From Lachnospiraceae bacterium UBA1755 (GTDB lineage Bacteria > Bacillota > Clostridia > Lachnospirales > Lachnospiraceae): a DNA stretch of 6,870 nt. The translations under genes were made by a program, and so were the position numbers. A model generated the notes under the pieces. The model worked only from the letters and a program-made list of their open reading frames with translations. It was not told where the DNA came from and searched no databases. This document shows positions 1-6,621 of this stretch, piece after piece (the first letter of the stretch is position 1; each line of letters begins with the position of its first letter). The DNA is taken from positions 9,176-16,045 of the forward strand of contig DCHJ01000098.1 of NCBI GenBank assembly GCA_002314805.1, written 5' to 3'.

Positions 1-528
1 GTCTCTGGTGCCGTATATGTAATCCTCAAGTATGGCCTTTGTATCTGCGGAAAGTGCAAGACTGTCCACGTCCGATGCTCTGAGGCTTATGAGCTTTGTC
101 ACCTTGCAGCCCGTATCAAACATGACTGCAAACATTGCCCTGTCCCTGACAGCCTTGTCCCCGTAGCCCCTGGGCATCGCCACTATCTGTGATTTCCTCT
201 CTGCGTCAAATACCGGACGCGGATTCTTCACTACCCTCGGGGCAGTAATGCCTTGCATAGGGTCTGCATCCATCTTCCCTCCGGTCATCATGTATCTGCA
301 GAAGCCGTTGACAGCCGAATATATCCTTGCTACGGATGAAGCCGGTTTTACCTCAGCTATATGGGCGGCATAATCTCTGATCTGCGCACCCGCATTCTCA
401 CACAGGAAGCTCTCCATCTGGAGCAGATCCCTGCGGTAGGCTTCACGTGTATTGCCGGATCTGTCCAGCTGCGATATATAGTTTTCAATATCATCCCTGT
501 ACATGTCCTGATATTTCTTCCGGGTCAT
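1..528 (-). CDS. Xer-like tyrosine recombinase, C-terminus beyond window edge, probably catalytically degenerate
   Basis: The visible 176 residues begin at ATG 526-528 and run off the left edge without a stop. Residues about 10-85 form a SAM-like core-binding domain (RSGNTREAYRRDLLQMESFL, then ARIYSAVNGFCRYM), followed by the start of the catalytic domain (RDRAMFAVMFDTGCKVTKL, then SLRASDVD). Compared with XerC/XerD (ATGLRVSEL, then the DVD segment), the first catalytic Arg is Lys142 and the following Glu is Lys145. Directly after DVD (153-155) the protein continues SLALSADTKAILEDY. The roughly 16-18-residue beta-hairpin that normally carries the catalytic Lys therefore appears to be missing in frame. 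The His-x-x-Arg and Tyr motifs would lie outside the window. The start overlaps the upstream HEYGH gene by 38 bp, suggesting translational coupling. ATG 568-570 would add 14 residues, and neither start has a strong ribosome site. Family assignment is firm; loss of activity is inferred. Confidence 0.85.
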   Translation of the reverse strand, partial: MTRKKYQDMYRDDIENYISQLDRSGNTREAYRRDLLQMESFLCENAGAQIRDYAAHIAEVKPASSVARIYSAVNGFCRYMMTGGKMDADPMQGITAPRVVKNPRPVFDAERKSQIVAMPRGYGDKAVRDRAMFAVMFDTGCKVTKLISLRASDVDSLALSADTKAILEDYIYGTRD

Positions 529-952
529 GTTCCGGCCCGGCACTGCAGACTGCAGGAGCTGAAACCGCATGTCCCAGTCTGTCTGCCCAGTTCTCCGGAT
601 AAACCGAATAATATGACCTCTCACCGGACTGCCATTTCGCCGCCACAGGTCCGAAGCAGCACCATACAATAGAAGGCACACCCACTGCGATCAGATATGC
701 CGGACCCAGAAGCAGCGACTGCCTGCTGTGTCCGTACTCATGCCTGAGCAGTCTTTCGCCCGCATCTCTGCCAAGGAAGATGAACATCCCCATCGACAGG
801 CTGGTTTCTCTGTCCCATCTTGCCACGCGGGTATCCTGATACCTGATGCCGCGGTCCTCTTTCCTCTGAGCAAGATATATGGCAAGCCCCGCAAGATTCT
901 GCGGGATCCCCCACGTCCACTGTATTAAATTAAATAACAGCCTCTTTGACAT
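491..952 (-). CDS. Small HEYGH-motif putative zinc metalloprotease, membrane-associated
   Basis: This 153-residue protein resembles a family of unnamed Firmicute proteins that I recognise by pattern only. Residues 71-75 read HEYGH, an HExxH zinc-site motif as in zincin metalloproteases. Glu120 in YPENWADRLG is a possible third ligand. A hydrophobic stretch at about 81-103 could be a membrane segment, and residues 1-28 form a weaker amphipathic or hydrophobic N-terminal segment (FNLIQWTWGIPQNLAGLAIY). I chose ATG 950-952 because it leaves the N-terminus MSKRLLFNLIQWTWG and because a perfect -10 box sits just upstream. A TTG at 986-988 in the same frame would add 12 residues. No Shine-Dalgarno precedes the ATG. 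The C-terminal tail after about residue 127 reads into the start of the overlapping recombinase gene, and it looks low-complexity and unconserved. Protease activity and substrate are unproven. Confidence 0.75.
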   Translation of the reverse strand: MSKRLLFNLIQWTWGIPQNLAGLAIYLAQRKEDRGIRYQDTRVARWDRETSLSMGMFIFLGRDAGERLLRHEYGHSRQSLLLGPAYLIAVGVPSIVWCCFGPVAAKWQSGERSYYSVYPENWADRLGHAVSAPAVCSAGPEHDPEEISGHVQG

Positions 953-959
953 CGAGGCT

Positions 960-988
960 ATTATAGCAAGTTTATGTAAACCCTGCAA
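960..988 (-). promoter_or_regulatory. Sigma-A-type promoter for the HEYGH gene, predicting a (nearly) leaderless mRNA
   Basis: On the minus strand there is a perfect TATAAT at 965-960 with a weak -35 TTGCAG (3 of 6) at 988-983 and an exact 17-bp spacer. The expected first transcribed base is about 953, immediately before the ATG at 952-950. No ribosome binding site lies between them. Base matches are seen directly; promoter activity and a leaderless start are inferred. Confidence 0.5.
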
Positions 989-1227
989 TGCCTATTATCC
1001 TGTTCCGAAAGCAACCCTGTCAGCGATACCTGCGCCGGCAAAGTCTGATTTCCTGCGGGAGAACCAGATCTGTACCCTGAATTGCGGGTACGCACGGAAG
1101 GATACTGACCGTGCCGTGGCTTGTGCTGTGAATGAGCTCGGCAGACAGCTGATTATTACGGATCAGCTGCCTGTGACATCGCCAGGCTGTACAGCAGCAC
1201 TACAGGAAACTGTATCTGCATATGTCT
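989..1227. other. Intergenic region downstream of the FGGY kinase; hairpin, no supported gene
   Basis: These 239 bp separate the kinase stop from the HEYGH promoter region. I see no reading frame with a ribosome site or recognisable protein. The one clear structure is an inverted repeat with arms CAGCTGAT (1146-1153) and ATCAGCTG (1162-1169) around an 8-nt loop, extendable to 1143-1172 with one mismatch. It lies about 55 nt past the kinase stop. It lacks a T-run on either strand, so it is a poor intrinsic terminator. It could be a 3' stabilising hairpin or an operator. Confidence 0.5.
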
Positions 1228-2727
1228 CTACATCAGCTTCTTCATATCGTCCCAGAGGGGATCAAGGCAGCTGATGGTCTTTTTATATAGCTCATATTTT
1301 CTGCGATATATCTCTGCGTGCTCCGGTATCGGAGTGACTCTGGAGGTCACTGTGCACATCCTGTCGGCAGCTGTACTCAGACTGTCATTATCTCCCACGG
1401 CAACTGAAACCGCGATGGCGCATCCCAGCGCCCCGGTCTCTTCTGCAGCTACTGTCTCCACAGCAGTCTCAAGTATGTCTGCAAACATCTGTACCCATAC
1501 TCTGCTATGGGCCGCTCCGCCTGCCAGACGGATGCACTCCACCGGCTGTTCCCGGCCTGCAGCCAGCCTCTCCATATGCATCTTGTGACAGAAGGTGATG
1601 CCTTCATACACGCTCCGCAGCAGATGAGCCGGCGTGTGGTTTGCAGTCATCCCCACAAAGCAGGCCTTGGCATTGGGATGCACATTGCTGGCCATCAGAA
1701 ACGGCAGGAATACCGGGACAAATTCCTCCGGCGGTATACTCTCCACCATCCTGTTGAGCTCGTCATAGTTTCCTTTGAGTTCAGGGACGATGTTCCTGAT
1801 ATACCATTCACAGTTTCCGGCGGATGTGGGTGATGATTCTTCTATCAGATAGTATTCCGGCAGTGCAAACAGTGAATTCATCTTCACCGAACGGTCAAGG
1901 ATAGGCGTCCTGCGCAGGTATTCGTTTATCGACCATGTACCTGCTATCACGCAGCCCTTATCTTCATCGATCACACCTGTACCCAGGGCACATGCATCGA
2001 TATCAAACATCCCGCCTGCCACAGGAGTCCCTGCCTTCAGACCGCACTGCGCTGCAGCCTCCTCAGTGACATAGCCTGCTATCTCCGCCGCCCTGCACAG
2101 AGGCGGCAGTGCATCCGCCATCTCCGGTATACCGAAAAGCCTAAGGAGCTCTGTGTCATACTCTCTTGTATGCAGGTTCATCAGGTTTGCACCCGAATAA
2201 TCAGTATATTCTGCCTTTGCTTCTCCTGTCAGTCTGTATCTGACATAGTCCTTGCATTCAAATACATATCCTATACTGCCGTATACATCCGGCTCGTTGT
2301 CCTTAAGCCATGCAAGCAGCGCGACCGGCTGGCATGCCATGACATGCTGACAGGATATCTCAAAGGCTTTTTCCTCTGTCCCGTCCTTCTTCCATCTCTC
2401 AACATACCCGTATGCTCTGTTGTCAGTCGAGATGATACCGTTTCTGGCTGGTATGCCGGCCTTATCCAGCAGATAGAGTCCTTTGCCGTGTCCGCAGACG
2501 GCTGCTCCTGCGATCTCGTCTGCTCTGACTCCTGATTCCTCAATTACTCTGCGGATGACCTCGCAGTTTGCCGTCCACATCTCTTCCATATCGCGTTCCA
2601 CAAAATCCGGCTTTGGAGTGATCATTGCCGTTGACACTGCCGCAGATGCGATCTGATTTCCGCTTTGATCAAAAAGTGCCGCCTTTGTTGTCGTCCCGCC
2701 GTTATCAAGACCAAGATAATATCTCAT
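1228..2727 (-). CDS. FGGY-family carbohydrate kinase, L-xylulose/3-keto-L-gulonate kinase (LyxK)-like
   Basis: This 499-residue cytosolic kinase phosphorylates a sugar or sugar acid with ATP and has full family length. The N-terminal nucleotide-fold motif GLDNGGTTTKAALFD is at residues 6-20, and SDNR-like TDNR at 101-104. GGMFDIDACALG (238-249) holds the likely catalytic base Asp242. The FGGY C-terminal signature is around GMTANHTPAHLLRSVYEG (359-376), with the adenosine-site GG segment LAGGAAHSRVW at 401-411. By memory of the family, features such as ERDMEEMW (44-51), GKGLYLLDKAG and EESSPTSAGNCEW (297-308) match E. coli LyxK better than xylulokinase, glycerol kinase or rhamnulokinase. The upstream GGTGA lies 7 nt from the ATG, with GAAGGA further up. 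The gene follows the PfkB gene after a 288-bp gap, so it may be in the same operon or have its own promoter. Family is certain; substrate is not. Confidence 0.93.
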   Translation of the reverse strand: MRYYLGLDNGGTTTKAALFDQSGNQIASAAVSTAMITPKPDFVERDMEEMWTANCEVIRRVIEESGVRADEIAGAAVCGHGKGLYLLDKAGIPARNGIISTDNRAYGYVERWKKDGTEEKAFEISCQHVMACQPVALLAWLKDNEPDVYGSIGYVFECKDYVRYRLTGEAKAEYTDYSGANLMNLHTREYDTELLRLFGIPEMADALPPLCRAAEIAGYVTEEAAAQCGLKAGTPVAGGMFDIDACALGTGVIDEDKGCVIAGTWSINEYLRRTPILDRSVKMNSLFALPEYYLIEESSPTSAGNCEWYIRNIVPELKGNYDELNRMVESIPPEEFVPVFLPFLMASNVHPNAKACFVGMTANHTPAHLLRSVYEGITFCHKMHMERLAAGREQPVECIRLAGGAAHSRVWVQMFADILETAVETVAAEETGALGCAIAVSVAVGDNDSLSTAADRMCTVTSRVTPIPEHAEIYRRKYELYKKTISCLDPLWDDMKKLM

Positions 2728-3015
2728 ATTTTTTCACCGTCCTTCTGCAAAGCCGCCCTGCGTCATGAAACCTCCACACCGGTATTTGCGTTATGATCTG
2801 ATTTTGACATATGATATGCAGCTGCAGGATGATATGCCTTTGCTGTATTACACACCTTAACTGTCTGACATACTCATCTGTCTGTTCTGATTATGATTCC
2901 CGGACCGGTTGTAATGCACGTGCTGAATTTACTTACCTGTATTCTGCAGCCGGCCATCCGTCTCTGTATCATACCGTTTTGGAGATCACAGGCTCTGATC
3001 GGTTTCAGATATTTT
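2728..3015. other. 288-bp intergenic gap between the two kinase genes
   Basis: No supported coding sequence is present; short open frames on the plus strand have no ribosome site and no protein-like character. I found no clean sigma-A promoter for the FGGY kinase and no intrinsic terminator after the PfkB gene. A 5-bp GATCA/TGATC stem at about 2987-3003 has no T-run. The notable content is a 9-bp direct repeat around a TGCAGCTGCA palindrome. A gap this long inside an otherwise tightly packed group suggests regulation, a lost gene, or an internal promoter. Confidence 0.5.
2811..2837. repeat. Two direct copies of ATGATATGC with an 18-bp period, flanking a TGCAGCTGCA palindrome
   Basis: The 9-mer ATGATATGC occurs at 2811-2819 and again at 2829-2837. 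The palindrome TGCAGCTGCA (2817-2826) sits between and overlaps the first copy. It lies about 85-110 bp upstream of the FGGY kinase start, where a regulator could bind. A chance origin is possible; no regulator gene is in the window. Confidence 0.35.
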
Positions 3016-3945
3016 CTATATCTGCGAGAATCTTGCAATCACCTGCTCGCGGCTCCTGATACCGGTGGTCGCGCCCACGTACTCGGTACATACGGCTCCG
3101 CACATATTGGCAAACCTTAGTGCCTCCATATCGTCTGCTCCGTCGTGCTTTGCGCAGGCAAAGCCTGCGATGAAATTGTCTCCTGCTCCGATGGCATCCA
3201 CTGCCTTTATGGGCATCGCCGGAAGTATCAGCCTGCCGGTCTGACTCTTCATGAGGCACCCCCTTGCGCCAAGCTTAACTATCGCTGTCTTAACTCCGTA
3301 GGCTCTGAATATATCAGCCTGCTGCTCCGGATCGTTTACTCCCGCATAATATGCAGCCTCATCCTCGTTGGGGAAGATATAGTCCACAAGCGGCAGTGAT
3401 CTTTTGATATCCTCAAGGCTGAGCTTATTGTAGTTAGGGAGCTTGGTATCTACATAGGTCGTAAGTCCCAGCTCTTTGGCACGGCTGAGCACCGCATATA
3501 TTATCTCCGGATCGTTGAAGGGCGGCCTGAAAAGGCTGCCTATGCTCACTGCCTTAGTTTCGCTGAGCACTTCCATATGCTGCTCCGGATGGAAGTTGAA
3601 TCTGTGTGAAAGATTCATGCATGACTTGCGGGTGCCGTCATCATTCACAAACATCGTTGTGACTGGAGTATGTATCTCATCACTGCGCACGCAGTGACTC
3701 ACATCCACATGGTCGGCTGTGAGCGCATGCATGACAAGATCTGCCGCACCATCGTAGCCAAGGCCTGTGACAATGGCTGTCTTAAGTCCCAGCTTGCTGG
3801 CAGTGATGCTCTGATTGACTGCTTCGCCTCCCACACTGAGTGTGCCGGAGTCTGCGAAATATCCCGCTTTTGAGATCGGATTCGGATTGAAACCCTTTAT
3901 TATCGAATCAACAAGTGAAACTCCTATGCATACAAGATCGTACAT
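3016..3945 (-). CDS. PfkB-family carbohydrate kinase (ribokinase superfamily)
   Basis: At 309 residues this is the usual length for an ATP-dependent ribokinase/fructokinase-type enzyme in the cytosol. The start MYDLVCIGVSLVDSI is typical. The substrate-binding GG plus Asn pattern is at 39-44 (GGEAVN), the NEDEA phosphate/Mg motif at 193-197, and PfkB signature 2 at 249-261 (VDAIGAGDNFIAG), with Asp256 the catalytic base. No residue expected of the family is obviously lost. AGGAGG lies 4 nt before the ATG, one of the best ribosome sites in the window, and the gene begins 17 bp after the LarA-type gene stop, so co-transcription and strong translation are likely. The sugar-specificity loop is not diagnostic to me. 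Ketogluconate, adenosine or other sugar kinases share the same fold, so the substrate is open. The association with a 2-epimerase-type enzyme suggests a sugar acid. Confidence 0.92.
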   Translation of the reverse strand: MYDLVCIGVSLVDSIIKGFNPNPISKAGYFADSGTLSVGGEAVNQSITASKLGLKTAIVTGLGYDGAADLVMHALTADHVDVSHCVRSDEIHTPVTTMFVNDDGTRKSCMNLSHRFNFHPEQHMEVLSETKAVSIGSLFRPPFNDPEIIYAVLSRAKELGLTTYVDTKLPNYNKLSLEDIKRSLPLVDYIFPNEDEAAYYAGVNDPEQQADIFRAYGVKTAIVKLGARGCLMKSQTGRLILPAMPIKAVDAIGAGDNFIAGFACAKHDGADDMEALRFANMCGAVCTEYVGATTGIRSREQVIARFSQI

Positions 3946-3962
3946 GCTGCCTCCTCTTTATG

Positions 3963-5495
3963 TCATGATGTGATGATCACGGATATTCCGTTTGATATGA
4001 CTGCTGTCTTTGCTTTCACACCCGCAATTTCATATGCCATGCTCAGTGCTTCATCGACTGCGGGTGCGTATGTCATCTTCATCTCCTCCACCGTCTCCTT
4101 AAGCTCGGGACGTGTCACAAAGATGACCTTGCGTGTCATGAGTACTCTTGCAAGCACCTGGCTCTGCCATGCATCGGGCTCCGTCAGTGACTGAGGTGTA
4201 TCTGTGAGTTGCTGATACAGCTGCTGCGGGTCCGCACAGTCAGTGAGCTGGCGCCTGAAGAATTCTCCGCCCACTCCGTCGGCGCACTCCGCACAGATGA
4301 TGAGCACCGCGCCTTCGCGGGTCGCCGCCTCCGCTGCCGTCATGGATTTAACACACTGATACAGATTCTGGTCCAGCGGATATCCGCCGTTGGTGGTGAT
4401 GCATATGTCCGCCTTCTTCCCGGCGGGAACCGTCACCTCGACATAGGGTCTTAAGGCTGCCACGCCTGCCTCATGAGCTTTTATCGGATCTCCCGCAAAG
4501 GCCATCGCCGTCTTATGCTCCTCATCTATAACCACGTTGACTATGTATGCGAGCCCGGCAAGGTGCGCCGCTGCCACCATGTCCTCATGTATGGGATTGT
4601 GCTCAAGCACTCCTGTACGGGCATAAGGACTGTCAATGAAGCTGCCGCAGTGATTGCCCAGCACCGTCTCACGGGCACATACTCCGGGGAGCACAGACTT
4701 ACGTCCGCCTGAGAAGCCGGCAAAGAAATGCGGCTCGATAAAGCCTTCCGCTACGAGGAGATCTGTCTCTGCTGCCAGTCTGTCTATGATCAGATGCGCC
4801 CCTGACGGAAGCACTCCGATATCAACGTTATTGCTGTCACAGTCATGGACCACAATGCGCTCATGCTCTGCGATCTCATCGCCTACCTTGACGCGTATCT
4901 CATCAAGAGTCGTGAGTCTGTGGCAGCCCGTGGCGACCAGCAGAGTGATCTCAATATCCGGATTGCCTTCGCGCAGCTCGCTGAGTAATGGCGGCAGGAT
5001 ATCCCTGCTTGGTACGGGACGGGTATGATCTGAGATGATGACAGTGCAGGTTCTCTTACCTGCCGCAAGCTCTTTAAGCCGCAGTGATCCTATGGGAGAA
5101 GCCATGGCTGCTCTGACGAGCTCCGTACCATCTTTTCCTGCCTTAAGCTTACTGAGCTTACCTGTCAGGAGACTTGCGTTTTTCACATCGATCTGCAGCT
5201 CTCCGTGTCCGTAGGGCAGCCTTGCATTTACATTGTTGGGGTAAAAGCGCCGCTTTATGAAAAGTGTCACTGCGATACACAGAGGAAAGAACGGTGTAAA
5301 GGGACCTGCCCAGAATGCCAGATAGCCTGTTGCCACGACTATGCACCATTTCCACCTGAAGATAAAGTATAGTGTATAGCCAAGCCAGACCGGTGAATAA
5401 GCGATGATTATTACTATGATAAGCAGAATGAGTGTCTTCACATCCTTGCACTCATTCCATATTGATTTACAGAAGTTTTTGATTTTTTGCCACAT
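3963..5495 (-). CDS. larA: Membrane-anchored LarA-family nickel-dependent hydroxyacid racemase/epimerase
   Basis: Residues about 90-510 (starting VNARLPYGHGELQIDV) are a full LarA domain, which interconverts stereoisomers at an alpha-hydroxyacid carbon using a nickel-pincer nucleotide covalently bound to Lys. Counting from the chosen start, the key residues are Asp156 and Arg159 (DHTRP), His192 (ATGCHR), His256 (EPHFF), Lys266 (GGRKSVLPG) and His282 (GNHCG). They correspond to D72, R75, H108, H174, K184 and H200 of lactobacillar LarA, with nearly identical spacing. The GYPLDQNLYQCVK segment also matches. Unusually, residues 1-85 add a basic N-terminus and two or three hydrophobic segments (about 21-41, 50-63, 67-81). 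I chose ATG 5493-5495 because it is the first start just before the helices and has an upstream AAGG. ATG 5598-5600 is in frame but lacks a ribosome site and adds a non-protein-like stretch. Relatives include lactate, malate and gluconate enzymes, so the substrate is unknown. Cofactor genes larB, larC and larE are not in the window. Confidence 0.9.
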   Translation of the reverse strand: MWQKIKNFCKSIWNECKDVKTLILLIIVIIIAYSPVWLGYTLYFIFRWKWCIVVATGYLAFWAGPFTPFFPLCIAVTLFIKRRFYPNNVNARLPYGHGELQIDVKNASLLTGKLSKLKAGKDGTELVRAAMASPIGSLRLKELAAGKRTCTVIISDHTRPVPSRDILPPLLSELREGNPDIEITLLVATGCHRLTTLDEIRVKVGDEIAEHERIVVHDCDSNNVDIGVLPSGAHLIIDRLAAETDLLVAEGFIEPHFFAGFSGGRKSVLPGVCARETVLGNHCGSFIDSPYARTGVLEHNPIHEDMVAAAHLAGLAYIVNVVIDEEHKTAMAFAGDPIKAHEAGVAALRPYVEVTVPAGKKADICITTNGGYPLDQNLYQCVKSMTAAEAATREGAVLIICAECADGVGGEFFRRQLTDCADPQQLYQQLTDTPQSLTEPDAWQSQVLARVLMTRKVIFVTRPELKETVEEMKMTYAPAVDEALSMAYEIAGVKAKTAVISNGISVIITS

Positions 5496-5592
5496 ATCCT
5501 GTATTCGCCTTGTGATGTGATTTCTGACCGCGTGATGTATGCAGCCGTAACGGTGATGACCTGCTGCCTTTCCTGAACCCGGGATAGCTGTA

Positions 5593-6495
5593 TCACGCAT
5601 TCAGCAGAAAGATGCTGATGATGGCCACTGCCACTGCCACTCCATACAGCCGGTTGGCCTTTTCTTTAAAGACAAATATACTTACAAGATTGGTGATGAT
5701 AAGTGCTCCTGCCGCCACACACGGGATGACAACTGCCGCAGGCAGCACCGTAAGCGCCTTTATCTTAAAGAAGTTGTTGCCGATATTACTCATTCCGAGG
5801 AGAGCACCGTAAAACAGCTCCTTACCTCCTGTGAACCTGAAATTCTTCCCTTCGGTGACTGCAAGGAATACTGTCATGAAAATGAGCGCAACTCCGAATA
5901 CGACCGCCAGATACAAGGTGCTGTATCCCGGGACCGTATACTTGCTGATAACCTTGTTGCCCACCTCCATGAATGTACCCGAAATGAAGATGAATACCAG
6001 TGCTGCCGCATTTTCGATCTTAAGACTCTTAAAGTCGCATACCATAAGTGTGATGGCAGCAGTCATAAGTCCGATCCCCACCCACTGTACGGCTCCGGGT
6101 CTCTCGCCCATGAAGATGATCGCCACCAGCAGTCCGCCCAGAGTACTCATCTGCTTGAAAAAGGATGTGATGGCACTGCCGTTGCCTGCTATGCTGTTTT
6201 TCATTATCACAAGGTTGGATGGAAATGATATGCCTGAGATAAAGCCTGTCACCAGCAGTATGAATGCTGTCCCGGCCAACGTCTGAGTAGTGAAAAGGCT
6301 TCCTATATCAAGCGAACCCAGCTCCGAGAATACAAAGAAACTCCCTCCCGAAAGACTGATCACAAAGCATATTCCAAAGGCAATCACATAATTCCAGAAG
6401 GCAACATGATTACCGTTGACACCGCGATAGTTTGCAATTTTAAGCGACAGTATGAGCATCGACATACATATCGTCGACATTATCACATAGATCAT
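5593..6495 (-). CDS. EamA/DMT-superfamily small-molecule transporter
   Basis: This 300-residue protein is almost wholly hydrophobic, with about ten predicted helices and two similar halves. Each half has a near-terminal loop with an EamA-like Glu followed by a helix: FMGERPGAVQWVGIGLM (about 128-144) and FVFKEKANRLYGVAVAV (about 274-290). It should sit in the cytoplasmic membrane and export or import a small metabolite; the family does not fix direction or substrate. It is first in the metabolic gene group, and the next gene starts about 97 bp downstream. The start is ambiguous. GAAGG directly abuts ATG 6493-6495 with no spacing, while GTG 6484-6486 (residue 4) has a 9-nt spacing and ATG 6478-6480 (residue 6) a longer one, so the true start may be slightly internal. 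A weak candidate promoter (TATAAG at 6521-6516, with a poor -35) lies just upstream. Confidence 0.88.
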   Translation of the reverse strand: MIYVIMSTICMSMLILSLKIANYRGVNGNHVAFWNYVIAFGICFVISLSGGSFFVFSELGSLDIGSLFTTQTLAGTAFILLVTGFISGISFPSNLVIMKNSIAGNGSAITSFFKQMSTLGGLLVAIIFMGERPGAVQWVGIGLMTAAITLMVCDFKSLKIENAAALVFIFISGTFMEVGNKVISKYTVPGYSTLYLAVVFGVALIFMTVFLAVTEGKNFRFTGGKELFYGALLGMSNIGNNFFKIKALTVLPAAVVIPCVAAGALIITNLVSIFVFKEKANRLYGVAVAVAIISIFLLNA

Positions 6496-6520
6496 CCTTC
6501 ACACCCGCATTTCATCTTAT

Positions 6521-6548
6521 AAAAAAGCCCCCGCAAATTGACTTTTTT
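6521..6548. other. AAAAAAGCCCCCGC half-terminator-like sequence
   Basis: Plus strand AAAAAAGCCCCCGC (6521-6534) reads on the minus strand as GCGGGGGCTTTTTT, exactly the distal half of a strong intrinsic terminator, but no matching GCCCCCGC arm lies next to it. Only a weak AAAAAAG/CTTTTTT pairing (6521-6527 with 6542-6548) is available locally. It lies between the toxin locus and the transporter and overlaps the -35 of the antisense RNA promoter. It may be a terminator remnant or part of a longer-range structure. Confidence 0.35.
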
Positions 6549-6566
6549 GTCAGGTCGTTATATATT
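6538..6566 (+). promoter_or_regulatory. Strong sigma-A-type promoter for the plus-strand antitoxin-like RNA
   Basis: TTGACT (6538-6543, 5 of 6 consensus) and TATATT (6561-6566, 5 of 6) are separated by exactly 17 bp, with AT-rich surroundings. The expected start point is about 6573. No reading frame with a ribosome site follows, so the product should be a non-coding RNA running toward the toxin gene. Confidence 0.7.
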
Positions 6567-6578
6567 TGTATTGACAAA

Positions 6579-6604
6579 GGGAACTACCGATAGACGGTTG
6601 ACCC
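6579..6604 (+). repeat. Element R1 at the 5' end of the antitoxin RNA, inverted partner of R2
   Basis: It begins GGGAACTACC (6579-6588) and ends CGGTTGACCC (6595-6604). The same two blocks, GGAACTACC and CGGTTGACCC, occur in the same order on the minus strand at 6822-6789 with a longer middle. Each copy begins within a few bases of its predicted transcription start. The two RNAs therefore carry similar, not complementary, 5' ends. Confidence 0.8.
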
Positions 6605-6621
6605 GAAATCGTTTACTTTAG

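Noticed and set aside
879..1274. Plus-strand 131-codon open frame
   Set aside because: It crosses the HEYGH gene start, the gap and the end of the kinase gene, with no ribosome site, recognisable domain or promoter. A shadow plus chance.
2783..2797. Catabolite-repression (cre)-like site near GGTATTTGCGTTATG
   Set aside because: It matches the central AACGCAAA only; at least three consensus positions fail, so I do not call it.
2804..2832. TTGACA on the plus strand as a promoter
   Set aside because: At 17 bp the -10 position reads GGATGA, and no gene or terminator lies downstream.
2811..3120. Two plus-strand open frames in and beside the inter-kinase gap
   Set aside because: They have no ribosome site, an odd composition rich in Cys and Ser, and partial overlap with the PfkB gene end.
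5496..5600. In-frame upstream extension of the LarA-type gene to ATG 5598-5600
   Set aside because: There is no ribosome site before it, the added 35 residues are unlike a protein N-terminus (many His, Gly and Arg), and it would overlap the transporter stop. ATG 5493-5495 directly before the membrane segment fits better.
5831..6286. Plus-strand 151-codon open frame
   Set aside because: It lies wholly opposite the transporter gene and its composition is what antisense of hydrophobic codons gives.
6571..6599. Second plus-strand promoter from TTGACA at 6571-6576
   Set aside because: The -10 position reads ACGGTT. The TTGACT/TATATT pair just upstream is much better and would make this TTGACA the 5' end of the RNA.
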